Source: Vesta saturnalis
Lineage: Eukaryota > Arthropoda > Insecta > Coleoptera > Lampyridae
Direction of reading: 5' to 3'
Assembly (NCBI GenBank): GCA_036346205.1
Contig: JARFJB010001970.1
Coordinates: 1,144,001 to 1,208,000, forward strand
Length of the DNA stretch: 64,000 bases
In this document: in pieces, positions 11,920 through 22,008 of the stretch
How positions within the stretch are numbered: the first letter of the stretch is position 1
Layout: every line of letters starts with the position of its first letter
Notes under the pieces: generated by a model
Told to the model about the DNA's origin: nothing
The model's database searches: none
The model's input: the letters and a program-made list of their open reading frames with translations, nothing else
Translations under genes and position numbers: made by a program

Positions 11920-13586
11920 TGCGTTCAATATAATCGGACACGACTCAATAACTCTTTTGTATTGAGTTTCACAAGAAAGTGTTTAAATAGTTTTTTATTC
12001 ATTTACAAATCCTCTATTAAGTGCTTGCTTTAGATAATTTTTTAAGCTTCCGGTTTGACCGGAAGCGCACATAATTTTATTTTTTTAAACCACACCGTAT
12101 ATATATATTTTTGTATTTTTGCATTGCTTATTTTTTTCTCAATACATACGTATAACATTCTTATAGGGTTTTATAAAAAAAAATTAGAGAAAAATGCCAT
12201 CGAAAGTTTTTCAATTTTATTATATGGTTAGAGAAATTAAACAAAATCAGTTATAATTAGCGAATAAATTGTTCAAAGTTGCCACCATTCTGTTCTAGAC
12301 ATGCTTCTAATCGTCGCCTGAGTTCATGGTTAGTTGCTTTTTTGATTTGCTGCGTAGTTAAATTAACACATGCTACTGTAATTTTATTCTTTAAGTCTAT
12401 AACATTTAAAGGTGGATCGGCATACACCACTGTTTTTAAATGACCCCGCAAGATAAAGTCTAACGGTGTAAGATCCGGTGATCTCGCAGGCCATCCTACC
12501 GGGCCGTTAGTTCCTATCCATCGTTCATTACACGTTTGGTTAAGATATTCTTTTACTATCAACGCGTTGTGAGCTGGAGCTCCATCTTGATGGAAATACA
12601 ATTGTTGTCGCAGAAGCACAGAAACTCATGGAACATTGTTGGTAGCACGTTATCTAAAAATATAAGATACCTATTGGCGTTTATATTACTATCATATAAA
12701 TAAGTCCCTAGTAATTGGTTTCCAATTAAACCGCACCAAACATTAGTACCCCATACGGTTTGATGGTTAGTTTCCATTGACCAATGAGGATTTTCGTCAG
12801 ACCAATAACGATTGTTTTGTTTATTAGTAACTCCATTATTTGTAAACTTGGATTCATCTGACCATAAAATATGATCTAAAAATAATGGATTGTAATCACA
12901 TTGCTCAACTATCCATGCAATCAAAGTTAATCTCCGATCAGAGTCTTGAGGCCGCAAGTGTTGAACCAAATCGACTTTATACGGCAGCATTTTGAATTTG
13001 ATACACCTACTTCTTACGCTACATGTCTAATAGATGACCGTGAATTTACTCTAAAATAACCCAATATTTGTACTTCAATATCTTCGGTCAAAACATTTCT
13101 TTGTTGTTCTAAATTCTGATAATTTACTCCTAGTAATGTTCCACGTATTCTAAGCCATTGTTCAATTTTTCGTATGTAACTTTCGGAAGGATGGTATCTA
13201 TTGGGATATCTTTGTGCGTATAATTCTATCGCTCGTCGAGAATTACGTTTACATTCACCGAAAATTAACAACAGGTCAACTTTTTCACTGTTATTCATTT
13301 TAAACAATTATTTCGATTGAAATCAAATTAAACTTTTATCTGATTGTCAATTGCAATAAACGAAAAAACAATTGCGATGCGATTTTGTTGACGTACGCTG
13401 CCTACGGTTTGATTCTTCTAATCGTATAATAAAATTGAAAAACTTTCGATGGCATTTTTCTCTAATTTTTTTTTATAAAACCCTTAATATACTATTTGTG
13501 AATGAATAAAAAACTATTTAAACACTTTCCTGTGAAACTCAATACAAAAGAGTTATTGAGTGGGTCCGATTATATTGAACGCACTG
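11917..13586 (-). mobile_element. DD41D mariner-type element, copy 4 (both ends present)
   Basis: The left end CAGTGCGTTCAATATAATCG (11917) matches the right end GATTATATTGAACGCACTG (to 13586) in inverted orientation. The left flank is TA; the right flank is TG then TATATA. A second inverted stretch (TTAGAGAAAAATGCCATCGA at about 12185 and its mirror near 13460) extends the TIRs to roughly 160 bp. The left arm has gained about 150 bp (12002-12163), which includes the palindrome GCTTCCGGT-TTG-ACCGGAAGC at 12046-12066. It encodes one transposase on the minus strand. Confidence 0.9.
12257..13307 (-). pseudogene. DD41D transposase pseudogene, copy 4 (best preserved triad)
   Basis: The start MFKMNNSEKVDLL (13307) leads into RRAIELYAQRYPNRYHPSE, the DUF4817-like helix-turn-helix block. 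After VNSRSSIRHVA the frame breaks (about 13014-12990, with some residues lost) and resumes at LPYKVDLVQHLRPQDSDRR. Catalytic block 1 is LWSDESKFTNNG, block 2 is FHQDGAPAHN and block 3 is ARSPDLTPLDF, with exactly 41 residues between the second and third Asp. This is the signature of DD41D elements such as rosa in the literature. A second frame change near 12600-12620 splits the core. Reading ends in GGNFEQFIR at 12257. All three aspartates survive, so only about two lesions separate it from an open frame. Confidence 0.85.
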
Positions 13587-13606
13587 TGTATATATATATA
13601 TATATA

Positions 13607-14442
13607 TCTGAATACCTGTGAATCACCTTTCCTTTAAACATATTTTCAAGGAGTACTCTAACATTTACTGTACTATGGAGGCACCGTCTTGTTGGAACTA
13701 AATTTTCAGACGTTCTTGTAGCGGAAGTTCGTCCATAAAGTCCCTGACTTGATTTTGTAATAATTGCAAGTAATGTGCGGCATTCAAGGAATCTTGAAAA
13801 CAAAAGGTCCAATTAATTTATTTGTATGTACATACCACACCACACATTCGTTTTAAACGAATATTGGATGCGAATTTTTATTACAAAGTTTGGATTAATG
13901 TTAGATCACCAGTGACAATTTTGTGATGAGACGGTTCCGTTGGAAGAAAATGTTGCCTCATCGGAAAAAATTATACGTTTTGTTAAAAACGGGTCTTCTT
14001 CTAACTTTCCTTGGATCAGAGCGCAGAATTCAAATCGTCTGTCGTAATCCCTTTCTTATAATGTGTGTACGAATTGCGGTTTATATGGATAATATCTATT
14101 TCTTTTTAAAATATTTGCCACTGTATCCTTACTGACTGTAGTATTTTGAATTCTAGAGGCTTTTTTGCGCAATGATATTTTTGGTTCTTCTACAACAGAA
14201 AGCATCTCTTCAAATGCAGTGTCTTCATTGGCAACGAGTTTTCAGCGTTCTTTCTTAAAATTATTTTCAATACTTCCACTAGTCTTGAATTTATTTAATA
14301 TTTTTGTAATTGTTGAATGCCCAATGTTTTTATGCGGATGTCTATTATTAAAAATATCTGCTGCTTCTCTATATGTTTTATAGTGGTGTCCCATAATTAA
14401 AACAATTTCTATTTTTTCTTCACCAGTTAGTAAAGCTACCAT
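13607..14442 (-). pseudogene. Second-family DD41D transposase pseudogene, copy 1
   Basis: The start MVALLTGEEKIEIVLIMGHH (14442) leads into the helix-turn-helix YREAADIFNNRHPHKN. Stops and frame changes follow soon after KTSGSIENNFKK. Further blocks of the 25-kb copy can be followed downstream in other frames, including the SDE(A)TFSSNG first catalytic block near 13930 and the HSTVNVRVLLENMFKGKVIH region at 13610-13680. The gene is cut before its third catalytic Asp. At 13610-13625 it retains the in-frame ATTCAC that the 25-kb copy has lost by a one-base deletion, which helps establish the true 41-residue spacing. Confidence 0.75.
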
Positions 14443-14873
14443 TGCTGATGCAATTTATAAATACCAACGCGCTCTGACATTCATTGTCAAAACATTTCAT
14501 GTCAGTGCATCCTAAATTACGTTAAATTGTATAAAGCCAGAATGCTTAATACGGAATACATGAAAAATTAGTAAGTAATTACAGAACCCGAATTTTCATC
14601 ATGGTTGTAATTGCATATTTGAAAATAGCTTCTAATTTTAATAACCTTTCTTTATAAGATTCCTCTTTATTGTCAAAAATAAAGGTAAGTACTTTACTCT
14701 TGAGCAAAATTCATATTTTCTGATATACCTCGTATATGACTGGGAAATTTTGATAACTGAAGATAATATTTTAGCTTTTAGACCATGCAGAACTTTTTAT
14801 GAAGAATAACTTTTTTTCATAAAACCAATAATAAAAAAGTTTTCCATAGGGCTCCAACTTAAGTAGATGTAAT
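13607..14873 (-). mobile_element. Second DD41D family, copy 1 (truncated)
   Basis: The right end (AAGTTTTCC...CTCCAACTTAAGTAGAT, to about 14873) and the adjacent ~290 bp match the terminal region of the complete copy at 25003-26977. The left side is cut within the coding region at the small TA tract (13589-13607), so the 3' third of the gene and its TIR are missing. Confidence 0.8.
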
Positions 14874-14885
14874 GTATTAAACAAA

Positions 14886-16259
14886 TTAAAACAGATATGA
14901 CACTGTTTCAAAAAAAATCAATCTATTTTGTGTTTCATAACTATCAATCATATTTTGTAATCTTAGTTTTAAAGATTTGTACTTATTCTTCATCGGTATG
15001 CGTTGTCCAGATATGTGTTGGAAATACAGAGTGTGTGCTAATTCGGTTTCTTTCACCACGCCGCCGCTAAAGAAGGTCCACATTGAAGGATGTGCACACA
15101 TAAAAGGTGATTGTAAGCCATTATGCCATCCTTCAACACAATTGGTAGTTCTGGCAAATCCTTCAGCTGCTGCTTCCCGCTGATTCCAGATTTGCTTAGG
15201 AAACATAGCTTCTCTTCTTCTTCCTGCACGTAGCTGGCGACCACGAATAAATGTACCTTCAAAATAGGTAAGCAATTCTTCAACATCCTGGTAGCCGTCC
15301 GGGAAAGTTTCCGACACATCAATAAACGCATGCTCAACTTCCTCTAACGGGAGCAGTGATAAGGCACATAACATTTTTATACGTGTGGCTACGTTATCTG
15401 TACTATTTTCATACATATTCTTAAGGCCGAGCCCTCCAACTTTTCTTAAAACGGCATGAGAGAGATAAAAAAAACATCCAAATATTTGAGCCGTCGTGAA
15501 TACTGTTTGGAAGGAGCTCATTGCTGCCATCTCGAAATCGGTGAAAATTCTTGTTGGGGCCGCTTCGGGTATTAAATTTTTCAAAGCCATAAACAACCTT
15601 GTGTATATTTCTTGGGATTTTCCTGGTAATAATGCTAGAACGCTAGGCCACGAAGTACTATGTTCTTGCACGTAAATACTATAAAGTTGGAATAATAACT
15701 CTGGAACAACTTTAAAAGTACCATCAGCTATCCAGCAGGTTTTTTGTTCCAAAAACCTTAACAGGTTGTGTTTGCCGAATATAATAATTCTGTTATTGTC
15801 TTCTCTGCCAGAATCAAAGAGAATATATGGTGCATACATGTGAGGTATTTCAAACCTCATATCTCTAGAGATAGGCATAGAAGTTTCAGTTTTCCTATTT
15901 CTTTGTAAAGCTCGTACAAGAGTCAGTTTCTTTGGCAGGCATACCTTAACTCCATCTGAGATATTCTCTGTCACTTCAGCCAAAGCTCGCTTTAGTGTCA
16001 TACCAGGATGGGCCATCAACTGTTTCATATCAGCAATGGCTTTGCTGGTCACGGGTTGAAAAGGCGTAATGTCATGTGTGTGATCGTTAGGATGTCGTAC
16101 AATTCTGGTCCCTCTTGTATGAATAACTGACTTGCATTTTGCAGCTTGATGTTTTCTACAGCGCCAGTGTGTAGCATTATCAGATGTCAACCTTTGTTTG
16201 ATATATTCGTAGGACTGGTAATGGAAAAGTTTCATTTTCCATCTTGATATTTTACACAA
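14886..16259 (-). CDS. MULE transposase with FLYWCH-type zinc finger
   Basis: This is a 457-codon uninterrupted frame, the only intact long gene in the window. Residues 14-62 form a FLYWCH-type finger (YEYIKQR...WRC34...KC42...H60xH62). Residues 175-275 are the MULE RNase-H-like core: WIADGTFK (Asp179), then KSQEIYTRLFMALK and FTDFEMAAM (Asp241). Glu376 lies in TTNCVEGWHNG. The protein would act in the nucleus as a cut-and-paste transposase. One oddity is that the usual CFFH near residue 265 reads CFFY, which could impair it. The frame ends only 13 bp from the truncated element on its left, so its C-terminus may be shortened. The start is the first Met upstream of the finger; it may originally lie further out. 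A domesticated gene is a less likely alternative. Confidence 0.85.
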   Translation of the reverse strand: MCKISRWKMKLFHYQSYEYIKQRLTSDNATHWRCRKHQAAKCKSVIHTRGTRIVRHPNDHTHDITPFQPVTSKAIADMKQLMAHPGMTLKRALAEVTENISDGVKVCLPKKLTLVRALQRNRKTETSMPISRDMRFEIPHMYAPYILFDSGREDNNRIIIFGKHNLLRFLEQKTCWIADGTFKVVPELLFQLYSIYVQEHSTSWPSVLALLPGKSQEIYTRLFMALKNLIPEAAPTRIFTDFEMAAMSSFQTVFTTAQIFGCFFYLSHAVLRKVGGLGLKNMYENSTDNVATRIKMLCALSLLPLEEVEHAFIDVSETFPDGYQDVEELLTYFEGTFIRGRQLRAGRRREAMFPKQIWNQREAAAEGFARTTNCVEGWHNGLQSPFMCAHPSMWTFFSGGVVKETELAHTLYFQHISGQRIPMKNKYKSLKLRLQNMIDSYETQNRLIFFETVSYLF

Positions 16260-16418
16260 GCAACAAATGATGAAATTGTATGGTATGTGATGAATTGTCA
16301 GAGTGATGAATCGGGATGTGGTGAAATGTCGCAGTGATAAAATGTCCTAGTGATGAACTATCGCCGGGATGAAATGTCCGTGATGAGTTGTCGCGTGATG
16401 AAGTGTCGTGGAACCTAT
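16260..16418. repeat. GATGAA-TGTC tandem minisatellite upstream of the MULE
   Basis: About nine imperfect units of 14-16 bp, consensus AGTGATGAAATGTCGC, run from the MULE start to the next TA tract. Position directly outside the transposase suggests a subterminal repeat of the MULE, possibly carrying transposase-binding sites, but no clear TIR or 8-9-bp duplication was found. Confidence 0.7.
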
Positions 16419-16420
16419 TA

Positions 16421-16423
<3 letters not shown>

Positions 16424-16498
<75 letters not shown>
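16424..16498. repeat. (TA)n microsatellite
   Basis: About 75 bp of TA dinucleotides after the minisatellite. Confidence 0.95.
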
Positions 16499-16499
<1 letters not shown>

Positions 16500-16745
16500 T
16501 ACTTCCTGAAAAAAAATTTTATTAAACAACAGTTCAATTAATAATTAGTATTAAATCATATTAGATTTTGCAAATACGCAACTTGAATTACTAGTGGAAC
16601 ATGTGTTAACGTTGGAATACCTTTGAAAGTTCAATATGTGTACAACAATAGTTGGTAGATATGAGATTGCATCTTAATTTTACCATTATCGAAATAATTG
16701 TTTTTCGAATATTACTGACGTCGAACATTTAAAATTTAACTTTTG
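16500..16745 (-). repeat. Dispersed repeat, copy 1 (unclassified)
   Basis: In inverted orientation this matches 63050-63275. Shared stretches include TTGAACTGTTGTTTAA, GTATTCCAA, CAACTATTGTTG and GATTTTGCAAATAC. No coding potential is visible and the ends are unclear, so the class is unknown. Confidence 0.55.
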
Positions 16746-16799
16746 TAACACGTAATTTGGTATAGCATAACCAAAATGAAATATAGATAAAACACAATA

Positions 16800-16841
<42 letters not shown>

Positions 16842-16842
<1 letters not shown>

Positions 16843-19236
16843 AGTTGCGGCATTAGTGCGTCGAAATACGATATATCCGTTATTAAAGGAGATATCAAAA
16901 AAAGGTATTTACAAAAATTATAGGCAACTTCAAACTTCACATTACAAAATTATTTTTGTATTTTCAGAGTGTAACATATTACCAGGGTGAACCAAACATA
17001 CTTTTTTAAATGGGACACCCTATATATTATTTCAAATTTAGATCATCTCCCCCTTACTTTCAGTATAGGGTCTCAATACGTTATACAGGGCATTTCAAAA
17101 GTTATGGTCAATTGTACACGAAAATCATTCTGATTTCAACATCCTATATACCCTAGACAGAACAACCTAGCAATAATTTTTTCCAGGCATAACTTTTTGA
17201 CATTGGCACAGTGTTACAAGAAAGTGCTATTTCTTTATTATTACACCAATTGAATATAGAATGAGCCAAAACTCGAAAACATGATTTTTTCAATTTTTTC
17301 AAATGAATCACCCTGTATTTTATTTTAAAAAGTGAAAATACACTTTATGTTCTTTCATTTTTATTAAACACACCTTATAGCTAAAATCGTTAATTTCTGA
17401 GATATTTTCAATTTAATAACAGAGATTTTTTTTTAATTTCTATTATAACAAGTTCGCTGTGATCAAATAAAAGCGTGACAAATTATTTAAAAACATTCAA
17501 AAAAGATCGGTCATTAAGACAAAATTCTTATAAAATTAATTAATTTCATAATAAATGTTCAAAATGTCCACCGAAAACATCAACACAGCATTGCAGTCGA
17601 TCTTCAAATTCTCGACTGACATTTCTACATTAGTACTCTGGAATGCTTCTCGTATTCTATTCTACATATGATCATGTGTGGTTGGAGGTATTTGATACAC
17701 ACGGTTTTTCACATAACCCCACTTGAAGAAGCAAATTTTACTTAACTCTGGTTGTCCTCTTCCCACCCATTTTCCAGGAAAATTGGTATTAAGATAATTC
17801 TGAATTAATCTAATGTGATGTACCGGAGCTCCATCGTGTAACAACCACATTCTTTGACGAATGTTAATAGGGACGTTTGCCATCAGTACTGGTAAATGAT
17901 TTTCTAAAAAGTCCAAATAAACCTAACCATTCACTGTTCCATCGAAAAAATGTGGTCTGAATACGTGATCTCCAACTATACCATCCCAAACATTCAAAGA
18001 CCACCTAATTGCTATAAGATGGGGATTAATAATGGAAATTGTGTCTATTCACAGTTCCATTTTTACGAAACGTGGCTTCGTCTCCAAAGATGACAAAATC
18101 AAAGAAATCAGCGCCTGATTTGTTGTTGGGCCCATTCACAAAAAGCAACCTTTCTGGGATAGTCATTTTCGAGTAACACTTGATGCAACTGGATATGGTA
18201 TGGATGCAACTTATTTTTACGCAGTATTCTTTAGACGGACCTGTCACTAATGTCATGCTGACGCGAGATTTCACGTGTACTAACATATGGATTATACGTA
18301 ACTTTAAGCACCACGTTTTGTCCTTTCCTTTTTTATAAACTACTTAACCCGTACAATTAAAACGATATACTAACCTTTCCAACATTATTTTCTCGGGTTG
18401 TCTTCGTGCGGGATATCTTCTCTTTGTAAATTCTTTGTGCTATTAGACAATTTTTCATACATTCTCCCAGTACCCATATCATGTCTGTTAATTCCTCAAC
18501 AGGAAAGTTCATTTCAAACAGTATTTAAGTGTTTACAAATTAATAAACACTACACAATCTCAAAGAAGTTTATTAAATGACAAGCAACTAATTATTACTG
18601 AATAATATCTATCTGTCATTTGTTCACGGCTAACTTGTTATAATAGAAATTGTTAAAAAAATCTCTTTCTGTTATTAAACTGAAAATATCTCAGAAATTA
18701 ACAATTTTAGCTATAGGGAGTGCTTAATAAAATTGAAAGAACATAAAGTGTATTTTGACTTACTAAAATAAAATACAGGGTGATTCATTCGAAAAAATTG
18801 ACAAAATCATGTGTTCGAGTTTTGGCTCGCTCTATATTCAGTTGGTGCAATAATAAATAAATAGCACTTTCTCGTAACACTGTACCAATGCCAAAAAGTT
18901 ATGCCTGGAAAAAATTATTGTTAGGTTGTTCTGTCTAGGGTATACAGGACGTTGAAATGAGAATGGTTTTCGTGTACAATTGACCATAACTTTTGAAATA
19001 CCCTGTATAACGTAATGAAACCCTATATTGAAAGTATGGGGAGATGAGCTTAATCTCAGTTTAAAATAATATATAGGGTATCCCATTTAAAAAAAAGTAT
19101 GTTTGGTTCACCCTGGTAATATATAACACCCTGTAAATACGAAAATAATTTTATAATGTGAAGGTTGAAGTTGCCTATAATTTTTGTAAATAACTTTTTG
19201 AATATCTCCTTAATAACGGATATACGTTGAATATAT
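16842..19236 (-). mobile_element. DD41D element 5 with ~0.6-kb TIRs
   Basis: The element lies between TA tracts at 16801-16841 and 19237-19342. Its left arm (to about 17490) and right arm (from about 18600) are inverted copies roughly 600-650 bp long. Examples are TATCCGTTATTAAAGGAGAT at 16872, mirrored at about 19192-19213, and TTTCTATTATAACAAGTT at 17437, mirrored near 18636. The outermost ~25 bp match poorly, probably because TA slippage has eroded the ends. Each arm contains several internal copies of CAGGGTG or CACCCTG. The space between the arms is just one transposase gene. Confidence 0.85.
17546..18512 (-). pseudogene. DD41D transposase pseudogene, element 5
   Basis: The start MNFPVEELTDMIWVLGE is at 18512, parallel to the start of element 6 (MNFIQNELVDMIFVLG). 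KERRYPARRQPEKI is the helix-turn-helix block. Catalytic block 1 reads VIFGDEATFRKNG and block 2 LLHDGAPVHH. The third block is destroyed: after KWVGRGQPELS the expected TP(L/M)DFF reads KICFFKWG, so about six residues and the third Asp are gone. Reading resumes VYQIPPTTHDHM and ends GGHFEHLL at 17546. At least four frame changes are present. Length matches sister genes, so the damage is local rather than a large deletion. Confidence 0.82.
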
Positions 19237-19349
<113 letters not shown>

Positions 19350-19353
19350 TATG

Positions 19354-22002
19354 CAGGGTCCGGCAACAAGAGCGCCTTCTTCTATATCTTCCGTTTCATA
19401 TAAGCTAGATAAAATTTGGGATAGGGTTATAGTTTAGTTGTGTGCATATTTTAAAAAATTATTCACGTTTATACAGGTCGTTTATACAGGTTGTTTATTT
19501 AAAGATGACCAAACTATAACAAAAAAAAATTAAATAGAACACCCGGTATATTATTACTTTTCTGAATTCTACACATTATTCCTAACAAATTCTCAATATA
19601 TTTCTCTATCCCTAAATATAGCCGTTTTTGAGTTATGTCGATTTCTATAAAACAATTGAAATTACAGAGATAACTTTGAAAATGTACCTCCTTAACCGTT
19701 GAAAAACAAAAGTTATCTAATTTATATCAGAATAAATACACAGACAGAGCTTTCTTATAATGCAAAGAAAATGTCATAATTGCATACAGGGTGTTTACAA
19801 TTGACTTGCCAATCAGACATTATTTCAACTAATCAAAGTTTACTTTTTCAAATAGAACACCCTGTATATTATTCCGTTTTTGGTTTCTACATATTAACCA
19901 TTATCAATTCGATATACAATTCCCTATCCCTAAATATAGCTGTTTCCGAATTATTTTCAATTTTTCAAAATGTATAAGATTATTGTAACATTTTTTTAAA
20001 TCTATGACCTCGTATAAATAGAAAAAAAAACATTGGAAAACAATTGTGTTGCAAATTAAAAAACGCAACAGAAACTAATAAACTATAATTATTAAAATTA
20101 TTTCTAAAAATACAAAACTAATAAAATAAAAAAAAATAATTTAACGCTAATCATTAGCGATAATGATTTATAATAATTGAAAAGCCTGTGTTATACGATT
20201 ACGCATATCTTCGGCAGTGGTTGGTGGTTCCCTATAGACAATACTTTTTATGTATCCCCATAAAAAGAAATTTATTCTTGTCAGATCAGGGGACCTAGCT
20301 GACCACCTCACAGGTCCATTTCCAAAGACTCTATTGAGATAATCTCTTACATCTGCAGAGTAGTGAGCAGGAGGGCCATCATGTTGATACCACATTGTGG
20401 CTCTAATATCAAGAGTAATATTTTCTAACAATCCTGGTAAATCGTTACGCAAAAAGTTAAGGTACTTCTCACCATTCAAGTGTCCATCAAAAAAGAATGG
20501 ACCGATGACATAATCCCCAACGACGGCACCCCAGACACTTAAAGACCACTTATGCTGATTATCAACTTGTCTCAATAAATGTGGATTTTCTGAGGAATAA
20601 TAATGAAAATTATGTGTATTAACAAATCCATTCTTATGAAATGTTGATTTGTCTGTCCACGAAATATTATAAAAAAAAATTTGGGTTTTGAGTAATTTTT
20701 TCTCTGGCCCAGTTGCAAAATCTTACTGTAATATGATATGAATATGATAGGGATGTAAGCGATTCTTCTTTAAAAGACGGCCTACTGTCTCTCACTTATA
20801 CCAACTATTTCACTTATTTCCTTTTGGCTTCTGTGATGATCCTCTTCGATGGCGAGAAGAACCCTCAATTCACTATCTTCATTTGTAGAAGGTTTAACAC
20901 GTTCATGTTTGGAGTAAATGGCACATGAAGGTGCAATAAATCTACCCATAACTTTCTGAAACGATCTTGCGTTTGGACGTCTTCTATCTGCATATCTTTC
21001 AGCTTAAATTCTGCTGGCCAATAAACAGTTTCTTTCTGCAGCACCCAACACGAATATCATATCAACTAACTCATTTTGTATAAAATTCATTTTATAAAAA
21101 TCTTGATTACTAACAATAACACTCGTAAATGGTTAACTACAGTTTTATTTATTTACGTCAAACATTCATTTTTATAAGAAGCACACCTGACTTTAGAATT
21201 TTACTTGAAATTGAAGTAAATATTTGTCAAATTCTTGTTAACATGCAATGCCTTCAGTACAAAAATTGTAATTAGTCTTCTATCATAATATATTAGTTTC
21301 TGTTGCGTTTTTTAATGTATAATACAATTGTTTTATGATGTTCTTTTTTATCTATACGAGGCCATAGATTTAAAAATGTCTCAATAATCTTATACATTTT
21401 CAAAAATTGAAAATAATTCGGAAACGGCTATATTTAGGGATAGTGAGTTGTATGGCGAACTGGTAAGGGTTACTATGTAGAAACCAAAAATGTAATAATA
21501 TACAGGGTGTTTTATTTGAAAAAGTAAACTTTTACTAGTTCGAATAATGATTGATTGGCAAGTCAATTAGAAGCATCCTGTATGCAATTATGTCATTTTC
21601 TTCACATCAAAAGGAAGCTCTATCTGTGTACTTATTCTCGTATAAATTAGATAACTTTTAATTTTCAACAGTTAAGGAGGTACATTTTCAAAGCAAACTC
21701 TGTAATTTCAATTTTTTTTAGAAAAATCGAAATAACTCAAAATCGGATATATTTAGGGATAGGGAAATATATTGAGAATTTGTTAGGAATAATGCGTAGA
21801 ATTCAACAAAGTAATAATATACAGAGTGTTCCATTTAAATTTTTTTATAATAATTTGGTCCTCTTTAAATAAACAATCTGTATTCGCCTGAATAATTTTA
21901 AAATATGCACGCAACTAAACTATAACTGCATTCCAAATTTTATTAATCTAGCTTATATAAAACGGAAGATATAGAAGAAGGTGCTCTTGTTGCCGGACCC
22001 TC
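19354..22002 (-). mobile_element. DD41D element 6 with ~0.7-kb TIRs
   Basis: The left end CAGGGTCCGGCAACAAGAGC (19354) matches the right end TTGCCGGACCCTC (to 22002). The arms can be followed for about 720-740 bp: the inner ends are TAAAAAACGCAACAGAAAC near 20055 and its mirror near 21300. The flanks are TATATG on the left and TATATA on the right. Internal CAGGGTGTTT and GAACACCCTGTATATTATT copies recur at about 19786, 19850, 21498 and 21820. The arms make up more than half of the element. Confidence 0.9.
20168..21090 (-). pseudogene. DD41D transposase pseudogene, element 6 (third Asp changed)
   Basis: The start MNFIQNELVDMIFVLGAAER (21090) is followed by AERYADRRRPNARSF, the helix-turn-helix, with one stop before it. 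Catalytic block 1 is ISWTDKSTFHKNG and block 2 MWYQHDGPPAHY. From block 1 to the end the frame is open, although it lacks an internal start. Two lesions kill it: six residues are missing between PVRWSARSPD and the second Asp, and the third catalytic Asp is Asn (TRINFFLWG where sisters have TPLDFFLWG). The last ~40 residues are also absent, the frame ending ITQAFQLL. Stops lie near the ISERQ motif around 20800. Confidence 0.82.
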
Positions 22003-22008
22003 TATATA

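Noticed and set aside
13923..14383. Plus-strand frames of 70-72 codons
   Set aside because: They are the reverse complement of the second-family DD41D transposase; the minus strand carries the real motifs.
16260..16418. Possible CRISPR-like array
   Set aside because: The units are 14-16 bp contiguous imperfect repeats with no spacers, in a eukaryotic context.
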